Source: JBBBNV01 sp037137075 (lineage in GTDB: Bacteria > Bacillota > Bacilli > Paenibacillales > NBRC-103111). From it: a stretch of 63,141 nt of DNA. The translations under genes were made by a program, and so were the position numbers. Each line of letters opens with the position of its first letter. Position 1 is the first letter of the stretch. This document shows, in pieces, positions 29,364-39,600 of the stretch. The stretch covers positions 1 to 63,141 of the forward strand of contig NZ_JBBBNV010000026.1 of NCBI RefSeq assembly GCF_037137075.1, in the 5' to 3' direction. A model generated the notes under the pieces. It had not been told where the DNA came from and made no database searches. It saw only the letters and a list, made by a program, of their open reading frames with translations.

Positions 29364-31439
29364 TTAGGCGCCTTTGTTTTTTGCGATAATTGCTTCCGCA
29401 ATGGACTTAGGCACTTCTTCATAATGGGAAATCTCCATCGAGTACACGCCGCGACCTTGCGTTCTGGAACGCAAAGTTGTGGAGTAACCAAACATCTCGG
29501 AGAGAGGCACCTTGGAGCGGATAACTTGTGCACCGGCACGAGCATCCATACCTTCGATACGTCCGCGGCGGGAGTTCAGGTCGCCCATAACGTCGCCCAT
29601 GTATTCTTCTGGGACTGTAACTTCGACTTTCATAATCGGCTCAAGAATAACCGGATTACATTTGTCTTTTGCTGCTTTCAATGCCATGGAAGCCGCGATT
29701 TTAAACGCCATCTCCGAGGAGTCAACGTCATGGTAGGAACCATCAACGATGGTTGCTTTGATATCAACAAGCGGGAATCCGGCAAGGACACCGTTTTTCA
29801 TCGCTTCTTCAATACCAGCTTGTACCGGAGCAATGTACTCTCTTGGTACTACGCCACCCACGATTTTGTTCTCGAACGTGAAGCCTGCGCCTGCTTCTTG
29901 TGGTTCAAACTCGATCCATACGTGACCGTATTGACCGCGTCCGCCGGATTGACGAACAAATTTGCCTTCCACTTTTGCAGGGGTGCGGAATGTCTCACGA
30001 TAAGCAACCTGCGGGCTACCAACATTCGTTTCCACTTTGAATTCACGGCGCATACGGTCAACGATGATTTCAAGGTGAAGCTCACCCATACCACCGATGA
30101 TAGTTTGGCCAGTTTCTTCATCCGTGTGCGCGCTGAAGGTAGGATCCTCTTCAGACAATTTGGACAATGCAACGCCCATTTTGTCTTGGTCAGCTTTTGT
30201 TTTTGGCTCGATTGCCAAGTGAATGACCGGCTCAGGAAAGTTCATGGATTCCAGAATTACAGGGTTTTTCTCATCGCAGAGCGTATCCCCAGTAATGGTA
30301 TCCTTCAAACCTACCGCAGCAGCGATATCACCAGCATAAACCTCGCTGATTTCCTGACGGCTGTTCGCATGCATCTGCAGGATACGGCCGATCCGCTCGC
30401 GCTTGCCTTTAGTGGCATTAAGCACGTAGGAACCGGATTGAAGCACCCCGGAGTACACACGGAAGAACGTCAGTTTACCTACGAACGGGTCAGTCATGAT
30501 TTTGAACGCAAGAGCAGCGAACGGCTCTTCGTCAGAGGATTTGCGGACAGTTTCCGTACCGTCGTCAAGAGTTCCTTTAATATCAGGAACATCAGTCGGA
30601 GCAGGCAGGTAAGAAACAACCGCGTCCATCATGAGCTGAATCCCTTTGTTTTTGTAGGAAGACCCACAAATCGCAGGGAAAATCTTAGTCGAGATTACAC
30701 CTTTACGCAAAGCGGCTTTGATCTCATCAACAGAGATCTCTTCGCCTTCCAGGTACTTCATGGTGAGTTCTTCGTCCAGCTCAGCGACTTTCTCAACGAG
30801 TTGGTTGCGAAGCTCATCAACTTGGCTCTTATATTCAGCCGGAATCTCGGCTTTTTCGATATCTTTACCGAGGTCATCCTTGTAAATATAAGCGACTTGT
30901 TCTACCAGGTCAATGATACCGATGAAGTCATTCTCAGCGCCCATAGGCAGCTGAATTGGCACCGCATTTGCACCCAAACGGTCTTTCATGGATTGAACAG
31001 CCGCGAGGAAGTCCGCACCGATGATATCCATTTTGTTTACATATGCGATACGAGGAACACCGTAACGATCCGCTTGTCTCCAAACGGTTTCGGACTGTGG
31101 TTCAACGCCCTCTTTCGCGCTGAATACTGCTACAGCTCCGTCGAGTACGCGCAGGGAACGCTCTACCTCTACGGTAAAGTCAACGTGTCCCGGGGTATCG
31201 ATGATATTGATGCGGTGACCATCCCATTGCGCAGTTGTCGCAGCGGAAGTAATCGTAATCCCACGCTCTTGCTCCTGTTCCATCCAGTCCATCGTTGCGG
31301 CCCCTTCATGGACCTCACCGATTTTGTGTACACGGCCTGTGTAGTACAGGATACGCTCTGTTGTCGTGGTTTTACCAGCATCAATATGTGCCATGATCCC
31401 GATATTACGCGTATCTTTTAAGGAGAACTCTCTTGCCAT
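29364..31439 (-). CDS. fusA: Elongation factor G
   Basis: 691 residues. Catalyses ribosomal translocation and, with RRF, recycling. The G1 motif AHIDAGKT is at 17-24, DTPGHVDF at about 81-88 and NKMD at about 135-138. Domain IV carries the conserved GGRGQYGHVWIEF stretch that enters the decoding centre. ATG behind AAAGGAGACAATACT. It sits between rpsG and tuf as usual. Confidence 0.98.
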   Translation of the reverse strand: MAREFSLKDTRNIGIMAHIDAGKTTTTERILYYTGRVHKIGEVHEGAATMDWMEQEQERGITITSAATTAQWDGHRINIIDTPGHVDFTVEVERSLRVLDGAVAVFSAKEGVEPQSETVWRQADRYGVPRIAYVNKMDIIGADFLAAVQSMKDRLGANAVPIQLPMGAENDFIGIIDLVEQVAYIYKDDLGKDIEKAEIPAEYKSQVDELRNQLVEKVAELDEELTMKYLEGEEISVDEIKAALRKGVISTKIFPAICGSSYKNKGIQLMMDAVVSYLPAPTDVPDIKGTLDDGTETVRKSSDEEPFAALAFKIMTDPFVGKLTFFRVYSGVLQSGSYVLNATKGKRERIGRILQMHANSRQEISEVYAGDIAAAVGLKDTITGDTLCDEKNPVILESMNFPEPVIHLAIEPKTKADQDKMGVALSKLSEEDPTFSAHTDEETGQTIIGGMGELHLEIIVDRMRREFKVETNVGSPQVAYRETFRTPAKVEGKFVRQSGGRGQYGHVWIEFEPQEAGAGFTFENKIVGGVVPREYIAPVQAGIEEAMKNGVLAGFPLVDIKATIVDGSYHDVDSSEMAFKIAASMALKAAKDKCNPVILEPIMKVEVTVPEEYMGDVMGDLNSRRGRIEGMDARAGAQVIRSKVPLSEMFGYSTTLRSRTQGRGVYSMEISHYEEVPKSIAEAIIAKNKGA

Positions 31440-31486
31440 TAGTATTGTCTCCTTTCAGGATGAGTGACCTCATCCACATTTTACTA

Positions 31487-31957
31487 TTACCAGCGGTAAT
31501 GTGCAAAAGCCTTATTAGCTTCAGCCATTTTGTGTGTATCTTCACGTTTTTTCACGGATGCGCCAGTGTTGTTGCTAGCGTCGATGATTTCGGAAGCAAG
31601 ACGCTCCTCCATCGTTTTCTCACCGCGAAGACGAGAATAGTTTACGAGCCAACGCAGAGCAAGCGTTGTACGGCGCTCTGGTTTAACTTCGATCGGAACC
31701 TGATAGTTAGCACCACCTACACGGCGAGCTTTAACTTCCAGTACGGGCATAATGTTTTTCATTGCTTGTTCGAAAACTTCCATCGAATCTTTACCTGTGC
31801 GATCTTTGATTTTATCAAAGGCATCATACAGAATGGTTTGTGCTGCACCTCTTTTACCGTCAATCATGATACGGTTGATGAGGCGAGTGACCATTTTACT
31901 ATTAAAAATCGGATCTGGAAGTACGTCTCTACGGGTTACAGGACCTTTACGAGGCAT
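31487..31957 (-). CDS. rpsG: 30S ribosomal protein S7
   Basis: 156 residues starting MPRKGPVTRRDVLPDPIFNSKMV. S7 nucleates assembly of the 30S head and lines the E site. The conserved hairpin GGANYQVPIEVKPERRTTLALRWLV is present, as is the C-terminal AHYRW. Good AAGGGGGATAAC ribosome binding site, in order after rpsL. Confidence 0.97.
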   Translation of the reverse strand: MPRKGPVTRRDVLPDPIFNSKMVTRLINRIMIDGKRGAAQTILYDAFDKIKDRTGKDSMEVFEQAMKNIMPVLEVKARRVGGANYQVPIEVKPERRTTLALRWLVNYSRLRGEKTMEERLASEIIDASNNTGASVKKREDTHKMAEANKAFAHYRW

Positions 31958-31998
31958 TGTTATCCCCCTTTCTCGAATAGTTCATCCTTAATCGGATA

Positions 31999-32418
31999 TT
32001 ATTTTTTAACTTTAGGACGCTTTGTTCCGTATNNNNNNNNNNNNNNNNNNNNNNNNNNNNNNNNNNNNNNNNNNNNNNNNNNNNNNNNNNNNNNNNNNNN
32101 NNNNNNNNNNNNNNNNNNNNNNNNNNNNNNNNNNNNNNNNNNNNNNNNNNNNNNNNNNNNNNNNNNNNNNNNNNNNNNNNNNNNNNNNNNNNNNNNNNNN
32201 NNNNNNNNNNNNNNNNNNNNNNNNNNNNNNNNNNNNNNNNNNNNNNNNNNNNNNNNNNNNNNNNNNNNNNNNNNNNNNNNNNNNNNNNNNNNNNNTGGTG
32301 CACTGATATCCGTGCTCTCTCTTTTCAGAGCGTTAAACCCTCTTTGCAATGCAGGCGATTTCGACTTAACCACTTTGGCTTTACGGCCTTTACGTACGAG
32401 TTGGTTAATTGTTGGCAT
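31999..32418 (-). CDS. rpsL: 30S ribosomal protein S12 (interior masked by Ns)
   Basis: ATG at 32418 (MPTINQLVRKGRKAKVVKSK) behind GGAAGGAGGTGGCG gives 139 codons, right for S12. Residues 1-41 and the last ten (YGTKRPKVKK) are visible. Codons 42-129 lie in a 263-base N run, so the decoding-centre lysines whose changes give streptomycin resistance cannot be inspected. Frame and length are kept across the gap. Confidence 0.95.
   Translation of the reverse strand: MPTINQLVRKGRKAKVVKSKSPALQRGFNALKRESTDISAPXXXXXXXXXXXXXXXXXXXXXXXXXXXXXXXXXXXXXXXXXXXXXXXXXXXXXXXXXXXXXXXXXXXXXXXXXXXXXXXXXXXXXXXXYGTKRPKVKK
32033..32295. other. 263-base run of N inside rpsL
   Basis: Gap or masked stretch covering most of S12, including its most conserved part. 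Its length agrees with the family to within a codon. Confidence 0.99.
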
Positions 32419-32511
32419 ATCGCCACCTCCTTCCACATGATATATACTGAATCAAAGTTTGCAAGTCCACAGAGCCAGGCGAATCATAAACGAGCAAAAA
32501 AATATCATCGC

Positions 32512-32763
32512 TCATTCGTTCGCCGTTGCTGCCATTGCAGCCCCCACCTCAATCCCACACGCCTTGCCAAGCTGTTTCATGGAATCTACGTATGTGACGT
32601 TAACCCCCATCTTCTTGCAGAGGTTAATGATTTTCATCGTAATTCGTGGTTCTGCATCTTTTGCAACGAAAACTTCTGTAGCCATGCCTAGTTCGACCGC
32701 TTTGGTCGTTTGCTTCGTGCCTATATACAGTTTTGCTGCCTGCTTTACTTTATCATAAGACAT
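32512..32763 (-). CDS. rplGB: L7Ae-like kink-turn-binding ribosomal protein
   Basis: ATG at 32763 (MSYDKVKQAAKLYIGTKQTTKAVELG) with GGAGGATG upstream gives 83 residues. It belongs to the L7Ae/YbxF family, which binds kink-turn RNA; B. subtilis YbxF binds K-turns in vitro and associates with ribosomes. EVFVAKDAEPRITMKIINLCKKMGVNVTYVDSMKQLGKACGIEV is the conserved core. It is first in the str operon, just before rpsL, with a near-consensus promoter. Confidence 0.9.
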   Translation of the reverse strand: MSYDKVKQAAKLYIGTKQTTKAVELGMATEVFVAKDAEPRITMKIINLCKKMGVNVTYVDSMKQLGKACGIEVGAAMAATANE

Positions 32764-32817
32764 TGGAATACATCCTCCAAAGTAAAGAACATCATATTCC
32801 GTTTGGCACACTGAAAC

Positions 32818-32846
32818 AGTTTAGCATTTCAAATAGCCAGTGTCAA
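32818..32846 (-). promoter_or_regulatory. Promoter of the str operon
   Basis: A perfect TTGACA (32846-32841), 17-base spacer and TAAACT (32823-32818) lie about 55 bases before the L7Ae-like gene. A perfect palindrome sits six bases upstream of the -35. Confidence 0.82.
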
Positions 32847-32851
32847 GCGCA

Positions 32852-32872
32852 TTGGACAAACATTTTGTCCAA
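32852..32872. promoter_or_regulatory. Perfect palindrome upstream of the str promoter
   Basis: Nine-base arms TTGGACAAA and TTTGTCCAA are separated by CAT and abut the -35 box. It has no T-run on the transcribed strand, so it looks more like a protein-binding site than a terminator. The regulator is unknown. Confidence 0.6.
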
Positions 32873-32997
32873 GCCAAATGGCTGTCTTAACTATTGGCTC
32901 TGATTATTCGCCGCGGCAATCTCAGCTCACAGCGTCGGCTGCTTCCTAAACCCATTTCATTTTTATTCTGGCACATATTCCGGCAAAAACAGAATTG

Positions 32998-33034
32998 AAA
33001 AAAGAAAGGCAGACTAAGCTAAGCTTAGTCTACC
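32998..33034 (-). terminator. Terminator overlapping the rpoC stop codon
   Basis: GGTAGACTAAGC and GCTTAGTCTGCC form a 12-bp stem (one G-T pair) with a 3-base loop, followed by TTTCTTTTTTC on the minus strand. The rpoC TAA lies inside the stem, so the last codons of rpoC are part of the terminator. Confidence 0.85.
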
Positions 33035-36000
33035 TGCGCCATTTCCGGTGTCTCGCTGTCAGCTGCCAGCTCTTCAGCCAGCGGATCGACAATCTTGATG
33101 CCGCGGTAACGGGCCATCCCTGTACCAGCCGGGATAAGCTTACCGATAATGACGTTCTCCTTCAGACCGAGCAGTTGGTCGACTTTACCTTTAATGGCCG
33201 CGTCCGTAAGAACACGTGTCGTCTCTTGGAAGGATGCCGCAGACAAGAACGAATCCGTCTCCAGGGACGCTTTGGTGATACCAAGCAATACAGGTCTTGC
33301 TACAGCAGGCTCTTTGCCGTTCAGAAGAGCTTCACGGTTCGCTTCTTCATACTCGCCATGAATATCAACGAAGGAGCCTGGCAGGAGCGGCGTATCTCCG
33401 CTGTCGACAATGCGGATTTTGCGCAGCATTTGTCGAACCATAACCTCAATGTGCTTGTCGTTGATTTCTACCCCTTGGTTCCGGTAAACGCGCTGTACTT
33501 CCTGCAGAATGTAGTTTTGCACGCCGCGGATACCTTTGATACGCAGCATTTCCTTCGGATCGATGGATCCGTCTGTAATCTCGTCCCCGGCTTCAACATG
33601 CTTACCCACTGCAACACGGATACGGGACCCGAATGTCACCGAGTAGGTTTTCATCTCGGCTTCGCCTTGAACGTCGATTTCACGGCGGTCCTTGGCATCG
33701 CGAATCTCCTTCACGACCCCGTCAATTTCAGAAATGATCGCTTGCCCTTTCGGATTACGGGCTTCGAAGAGCTCCTGAATCCGCGGCAAACCTTGCGTAA
33801 TGTCATCCCCTGCAACGCCCCCGGTATGGAACGTACGCATGGTGAGCTGGGTTCCCGGTTCACCGATGGATTGAGCAGCGATAATACCAACCGCTTCCCC
33901 GATCTCCACGTGGGTGCCCGTCGCCAGGTTACGGCCGTAGCATTTCTTACAAACCCCATGACGAGTACGGCAGCTGAGAACAGAACGGATTTGCAGCTTC
34001 TCAATGCCTGCAGCGATGATAGCATCCGCCAGATTCGATTCGATCAGCTGATTGCGCTGAACAATAACCTCTCCGGTTTGCGGATTGCGAATCGTTTCGA
34101 ACGCATAACGTCCTTCAATCCGGTCGTACAGATCCTCGATAACCTCTTTACCGTCCTGGATCTGGCTGACTGTAAAGCCTTTATCCGTACCGCAATCGTC
34201 TTCACGGACAATGACGTCCTGAGCTACGTCTACGAGACGACGGGTCAAGTAACCGGAGTCAGCCGTACGAAGCGCTGTATCCGCCAAACCTTTACGCGCG
34301 CCGTGCGTGGAGATAAAGTACTCCAGGACTGTCAGACCTTCGCGGAAGTTCGATTTAATCGGCAGCTCGTAAATCCGTCCGGTTGGCGTTGCCATCAGAC
34401 CACGCATCCCGCCAAGCTGGGTAATCTGCGACTTGTTCCCCCGCGCCTTCGATTCCACCATCATGTTGATGGAATTGAATTTATCCAGGGATTTCATCAG
34501 AATTTCTGTAATTTCGTCCTTCGTTTTACCCCAGATAGCGATAACACGGTCATACCGCTCATCGTCGGTAATCAATCCGCGGCGGTATTGGCTTGTAACA
34601 ACCGCTACCTTTTCCTCGGAATCCTTCAGGATATTCACTTTTTCCGGTGGAACGATAACGTCCGAAACCGCGACTGTTATCCCTGCACGAGTGGAATACG
34701 TGAAGCCGTTTTGCTTAATTTTATCAAGAATAATCGATGTTTCTGTCGTGTGGTAACGGCGGAAGCACTCGCCGATAAGAGTACCCAGGTACTCTTTGCC
34801 TACTGCGCCGCGCGACGGGATATTCATAATCGCTTCGCGGACGTTGGCTCCTTTATCAAAGACAAAGTATTCATCCGGCGTACCGTTGAACAAGTTGGTC
34901 TTGGTGGCTTCGTTAATATACGGGAAGTCGGCAGGGAAAATATCATTAAAGATAATTTTGCCGACAGTCGTAATCAGCCATGCATTTTGTTGACGCTCCG
35001 TAAAGCTCGTTTTGCCAAGAACTCTTGCCGGGATAGCTACCCGCGAATGCAAGGCGTTCACACCAGCCTGATATAAGCTGAACGCTTCGTTGACAGAACC
35101 GATGATACGTCCGCTCCCCTGCGCTTCTTTGTTGTCCATGGTCAAATAGAAGCTTCCGAGAACCATGTCCTGAGAAGGCGTTACAACCGGCTTACCGTCT
35201 TTCGGGTTCAAAATGTTGCCCGAAGCAAGCATCAAAATCCGAGCTTCTGCTTGTGCTTCAGCGGATAACGGAACGTGAACCGCCATTTGGTCGCCGTCAA
35301 AGTCAGCATTATAAGCCGTACATACAAGCGGATGAAGCTTGATAGCCCGTCCTTCGACAAGAATTGGCTCAAACGCCTGGATACCCAGTCTGTGCAGCGT
35401 AGGGGCACGGTTCAGCAGTACAGGGTGCTCTTTAATTACCTCTTCAAGCACATCCCATACTTCCGGGCTGACCCGTTCTACCTTGCGCTTCGCACTCTTG
35501 ATGTTATGTGCCAAGCCTTTATTAACGAGCTCTTTCATCACGAAAGGCTTGAACAATTCCAATGCCATTTCCTTCGGAAGGCCGCATTGATACATTTTCA
35601 GGCTCGGACCAACTACGATAACCGAACGTCCCGAATAGTCAACACGTTTTCCGAGCAGGTTTTGACGGAAACGTCCTTGCTTCCCTTTCAGCATATGGCT
35701 GAGCGACTTCAAAGGACGGTTGCCCGGTCCAGTAACCGGACGGCCGCGACGGCCGTTGTCAATGAGGGCATCGACAGCTTCCTGAAGCATACGTTTTTCG
35801 TTCTGTACAATGATGTCCGGGGCGCCCAAGTCAAGCAGACGCTTCAAACGGTTGTTCCGGTTGATTACACGGCGGTACAGGTCGTTCAAGTCGGATGTCG
35901 CAAAACGGCCCCCGTCAAGCTGCACCATTGGACGCAGCTCCGGCGGAATAACCGGAAGAACGTCCATAACCATCCAATCCGGATGATTACCGGAGTTACG

Positions 36001-36648
36001 GAATGCTTCCATAACCTCCAGGCGCTTAATCGCCCGGTTCCGGCGTTGGCCCTGCGCGGTTTTGAGGTCTTCCTTCAGCGTATCCACTTCTTTGTCGATG
36101 TCGATATCAGCAAGAAGCTTTTTGACCGCTTCAGCGCCCATGCCCGCTTGAAACGCATACCCGTACTTTTCGCGGTAGCTGCGGTATTCCTTCTCGGAAA
36201 GCAGCTGTTTCTTCTCTAGCGGTGTATCACCGGGATCCGTGACAACATACGATGCAAAATAAATAATTTCCTCCAAGGAACGGGGCGACATATCAAGCGC
36301 CAGCCCCATCCGGCTTGGAATACCTTTAAAGTACCAAATGTGAGAAACCGGGGCAGCCAGCTCAATATGTCCCATGCGCTCGCGGCGAACTTTCGCGCGC
36401 GTAACCTCTACGCCGCAGCGATCGCAGACGACGCCTTTGTACCGGACACGCTTGTATTTGCCGCAGTGGCATTCCCAGTCCTTAGTCGGCCCGAAAATTT
36501 TCTCGCAGAACAAGCCTTCCTTCTCCGGTTTCAGCGTCCGGTAGTTAATGGTTTCCGGCTTTTTCACTTCTCCACGGGACCAAGAACGAATCTTGTCCGG
36601 CGAAGCGAGACCAATTTTCATAAACTCAAAGTTGTTTACGTCCAACAA
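33025..36648 (-). CDS. rpoC: RNA polymerase beta' subunit
   Basis: 1207 residues. The N-terminal zinc finger uses Cys60, Cys62, Cys75 and Cys78 (CHCGKYKRVRYKGVVCDRC). The active-site magnesium loop NADFDGDQMAVH is near residue 450. A second zinc site is in the CRTRHGVCKKCYGRN region near 810-820. Typical Firmicutes organisation without the large beta' insertion of proteobacteria. The start is TTG behind GAGGAGGG, 43 bases after rpoB. The stop codon lies within the terminator stem. Confidence 0.98.
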   Translation of the reverse strand: MLDVNNFEFMKIGLASPDKIRSWSRGEVKKPETINYRTLKPEKEGLFCEKIFGPTKDWECHCGKYKRVRYKGVVCDRCGVEVTRAKVRRERMGHIELAAPVSHIWYFKGIPSRMGLALDMSPRSLEEIIYFASYVVTDPGDTPLEKKQLLSEKEYRSYREKYGYAFQAGMGAEAVKKLLADIDIDKEVDTLKEDLKTAQGQRRNRAIKRLEVMEAFRNSGNHPDWMVMDVLPVIPPELRPMVQLDGGRFATSDLNDLYRRVINRNNRLKRLLDLGAPDIIVQNEKRMLQEAVDALIDNGRRGRPVTGPGNRPLKSLSHMLKGKQGRFRQNLLGKRVDYSGRSVIVVGPSLKMYQCGLPKEMALELFKPFVMKELVNKGLAHNIKSAKRKVERVSPEVWDVLEEVIKEHPVLLNRAPTLHRLGIQAFEPILVEGRAIKLHPLVCTAYNADFDGDQMAVHVPLSAEAQAEARILMLASGNILNPKDGKPVVTPSQDMVLGSFYLTMDNKEAQGSGRIIGSVNEAFSLYQAGVNALHSRVAIPARVLGKTSFTERQQNAWLITTVGKIIFNDIFPADFPYINEATKTNLFNGTPDEYFVFDKGANVREAIMNIPSRGAVGKEYLGTLIGECFRRYHTTETSIILDKIKQNGFTYSTRAGITVAVSDVIVPPEKVNILKDSEEKVAVVTSQYRRGLITDDERYDRVIAIWGKTKDEITEILMKSLDKFNSINMMVESKARGNKSQITQLGGMRGLMATPTGRIYELPIKSNFREGLTVLEYFISTHGARKGLADTALRTADSGYLTRRLVDVAQDVIVREDDCGTDKGFTVSQIQDGKEVIEDLYDRIEGRYAFETIRNPQTGEVIVQRNQLIESNLADAIIAAGIEKLQIRSVLSCRTRHGVCKKCYGRNLATGTHVEIGEAVGIIAAQSIGEPGTQLTMRTFHTGGVAGDDITQGLPRIQELFEARNPKGQAIISEIDGVVKEIRDAKDRREIDVQGEAEMKTYSVTFGSRIRVAVGKHVEAGDEITDGSIDPKEMLRIKGIRGVQNYILQEVQRVYRNQGVEINDKHIEVMVRQMLRKIRIVDSGDTPLLPGSFVDIHGEYEEANREALLNGKEPAVARPVLLGITKASLETDSFLSAASFQETTRVLTDAAIKGKVDQLLGLKENVIIGKLIPAGTGMARYRGIKIVDPLAEELAADSETPEMAQVD

Positions 36649-36691
36649 GGAGCAACCCTCCTCAAGAATGTACTAAGCTAACCGTGTTCCG

Positions 36692-39600
36692 TTACTCTGC
36701 TCCGACTTCTGCGCCTTCGAGGTTCAGGTTGAGCTTGTCATTGCCGACCTCATCTTCGTCGTCCAGCTCTTTCATTTCGATCTCTTCTTCGTTCTCCGTC
36801 AAAATCTTGACGTCCATACCGAGGCTTTGGAGTTCTTTAATCAGAACCTTGAACGATTCCGGAACGCCTGGTTCAGGAACATTCTCGCCTTTAACGATAG
36901 ATTCATACGTTTTGACACGTCCGACCACGTCATCAGACTTGACAGTCAAGATTTCCTGCAATGTGTAGGCAGCCCCGTAAGCCTCAAGCGCCCAAACCTC
37001 CATCTCCCCGAAACGCTGTCCGCCGAACTGAGCTTTACCACCCAGCGGCTGCTGTGTAACGAGCGAGTATGGACCCGTTGAACGGGCATGGATTTTATCA
37101 TCAACCATGTGCGCCAGTTTAATCATATACATGACGCCAACGGTAACTTCACGTTCGAAAGCCTCACCTGTCCGTCCATCGTACAAGATGGTTTTACCGC
37201 TGCGGTTCATGCCCGCCTCTTCCATCGCATCGAATACGTCATATTCGTGCGCTCCGTCGAAGACCGGCGTCGCGGTATGGATTCCAAGCAATTTGGCCGC
37301 CATGCCCAAGTGAACCTCAAGCACCTGACCGATATTCATCCGGGATGGTACCCCCAGCGGGTTCAATACAACCTCAACCGGTGTTCCATCCGGCAGGAAC
37401 GGCATATCCTCTTCAGGCATAATACGGGCGATAACCCCTTTGTTACCGTGACGTCCCGCCATTTTATCGCCTTCGGAGATTTTCCGTTTTTGTGCGATAT
37501 ATGCACGTACAAGCTGGTTTACGCCTGGAGGCAGCTCATCGCCGTTCTCACGGGTAAACACCTTCACGTCAACAACAATCCCGTCGGTACCGTGCGGCAC
37601 GCGAAGCGAGGTGTCACGGACTTCACGAGCTTTTTCACCGAAGATGGCATGCAGGAGACGCTCCTCTGCTGTAAGCTCTGTAACACCCTTCGGCGTTACT
37701 TTACCTACGAGAATATCTCCAGCGCCGATCTCCGCGCCTACACGGATAATTCCACGCTCGTCGAGATTCTTAAGCGCATCTTCACCAACGTTTGGAATAT
37801 CGCGGGTGATTTCTTCCGGTCCCAGCTTCGTGTCGCGCGCTTCAGATTCGTATTCTTCAATATGAATCGAAGTGTAGACATCCTCTTTCACGAGCTTCTC
37901 GCTAAGCAGAATGGCATCCTCATAGTTGTAGCCTTCCCAGGTCATGAACGCTACGACCACGTTACGACCCAAAGCCAGCTCGCCCATCTCCGTCGAAGGT
38001 CCGTCAGCCATAATATCGCCGGCCTTAATGATATCCCCGCGTTTAACGAGCGGACGCTGGTTGATGCAGGTACCTTGGTTAGAACGCATAAACTTGTGAA
38101 GCTTGTATTTTACGAGGTCGCCGCTAATGACCCGGCCATCCACGTTCGCTTGGCGGCGAAGCCAAATACTGTTAGCATCCGCACGCTCAATAACGCCATC
38201 GTATTTGGATACAATACATACCCCGGAGTCTTTTGCACTCTTGTGCTCCATGCCGGTACCAACAAGCGGTGACTTCGGAATAAGAAGCGGTACCGCTTGA
38301 CGCTGCATGTTCGAGCCCATGAGCGCACGGTTGGAGTCGTCATTTTCCAAGAATGGAATGAGCGCTGTCGCTACCGACACCACCTGCTTCGGCGAAACGT
38401 CCATATAGTCTACACGCTCACGCGGCAGAGTAAGGATATCGTCTTTAAAACGAACGATAACCGAGCTTTGGGCAAATGCGCCTTCCTCTGTCAGCTCTGC
38501 GTTCGCTTGTGCGATGACATAGTTATCTTCCTCGTCTGCCGTCAGGTACGAGATTTGAGAGGTAACAAAACCTGTGTTCGGATCTACCCAGCGATACGGC
38601 GCTTCGATAAAGCCATATTCGTTAATCCGCGCAAAAGACGACAACGAGTTGATCAAACCAATGTTCGGACCCTCCGGGGTCTCGATAGGACACATCCGGC
38701 CATAGTGGGAGTGGTGAACGTCCCGTACTTCGAAGCCGGCGCGTTCCCGCGTCAAACCGCCAGGTCCGAGTGCGGACAGACGGCGTTTATGAGTCAGCTC
38801 CGCCAGCGGGTTAGTCTGATCCATAAACTGCGACAGCTGGGAGCTGCCAAAAAACTCTTTAATCGACGCAATCACCGGACGAATGTTAATCAGCGCCTGA
38901 GGCGTAATCACATTCGCATCCTGGATCGACATCCGCTCACGCACAACGCGTTCCATACGGGACAGACCGATCCGGAACTGATTTTGCAATAGCTCACCTA
39001 CGGAACGCAAACGGCGGTTGCCCAAGTGGTCAATGTCGTCAGTGCTGCCGATGCTATTCAGCAGATTGATGAAATAGTTGATGGACGAGATGATGTCTGC
39101 TGGCGTAATATGCTTTACAGACTTGTCGATCTGGCCGTTAGCAATGACTTTGACGACTTTACCGTCATCTATCGGCGAGAAAACATTGATGCATTGCAGC
39201 GGTACTGTATTCGCATCCAGAACACCGCCAGCCACATGATAATCTTTAAATCCAACGCCGTTCTCCAGCGCAGGCAGCACCTGATCCAGCAAGCGGCGGT
39301 CCAGAAGCTGGCCAGCCTCAGCCACAATCTCACCGGTTTCCATGTTAATCAGAGACTCTGCCAGACGCTGATTGAACAAACGGTTTTTGATGTGCAGCTT
39401 TTTGTTGATTTTGTAACGTCCTACATTTGCCAAATCATAACGCTTCGGATCAAAGAAACGTGCGATCAGCAGGCTCTTAGCGTTGTCCAGTGTCGGAGGC
39501 TCGCCCGGACGCAGACGCTCGTAAATCTCGATCAGCGCTTTTTCCGTCGAATCTGTGTTATCTTTATCAAGCGTGTTGCGGATATACTCGTCATCACCCA

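Noticed and set aside
28335..31421. 1028-codon open frame on the plus strand opposite fusA and tuf
   Set aside because: Strongly biased codon use of these highly expressed genes leaves an antisense frame open by chance; the product has no family features and no ribosome binding site.
32995..35076. 693-codon plus-strand frame opposite rpoC
   Set aside because: Antisense shadow of rpoC, overlapping its terminator at one end.
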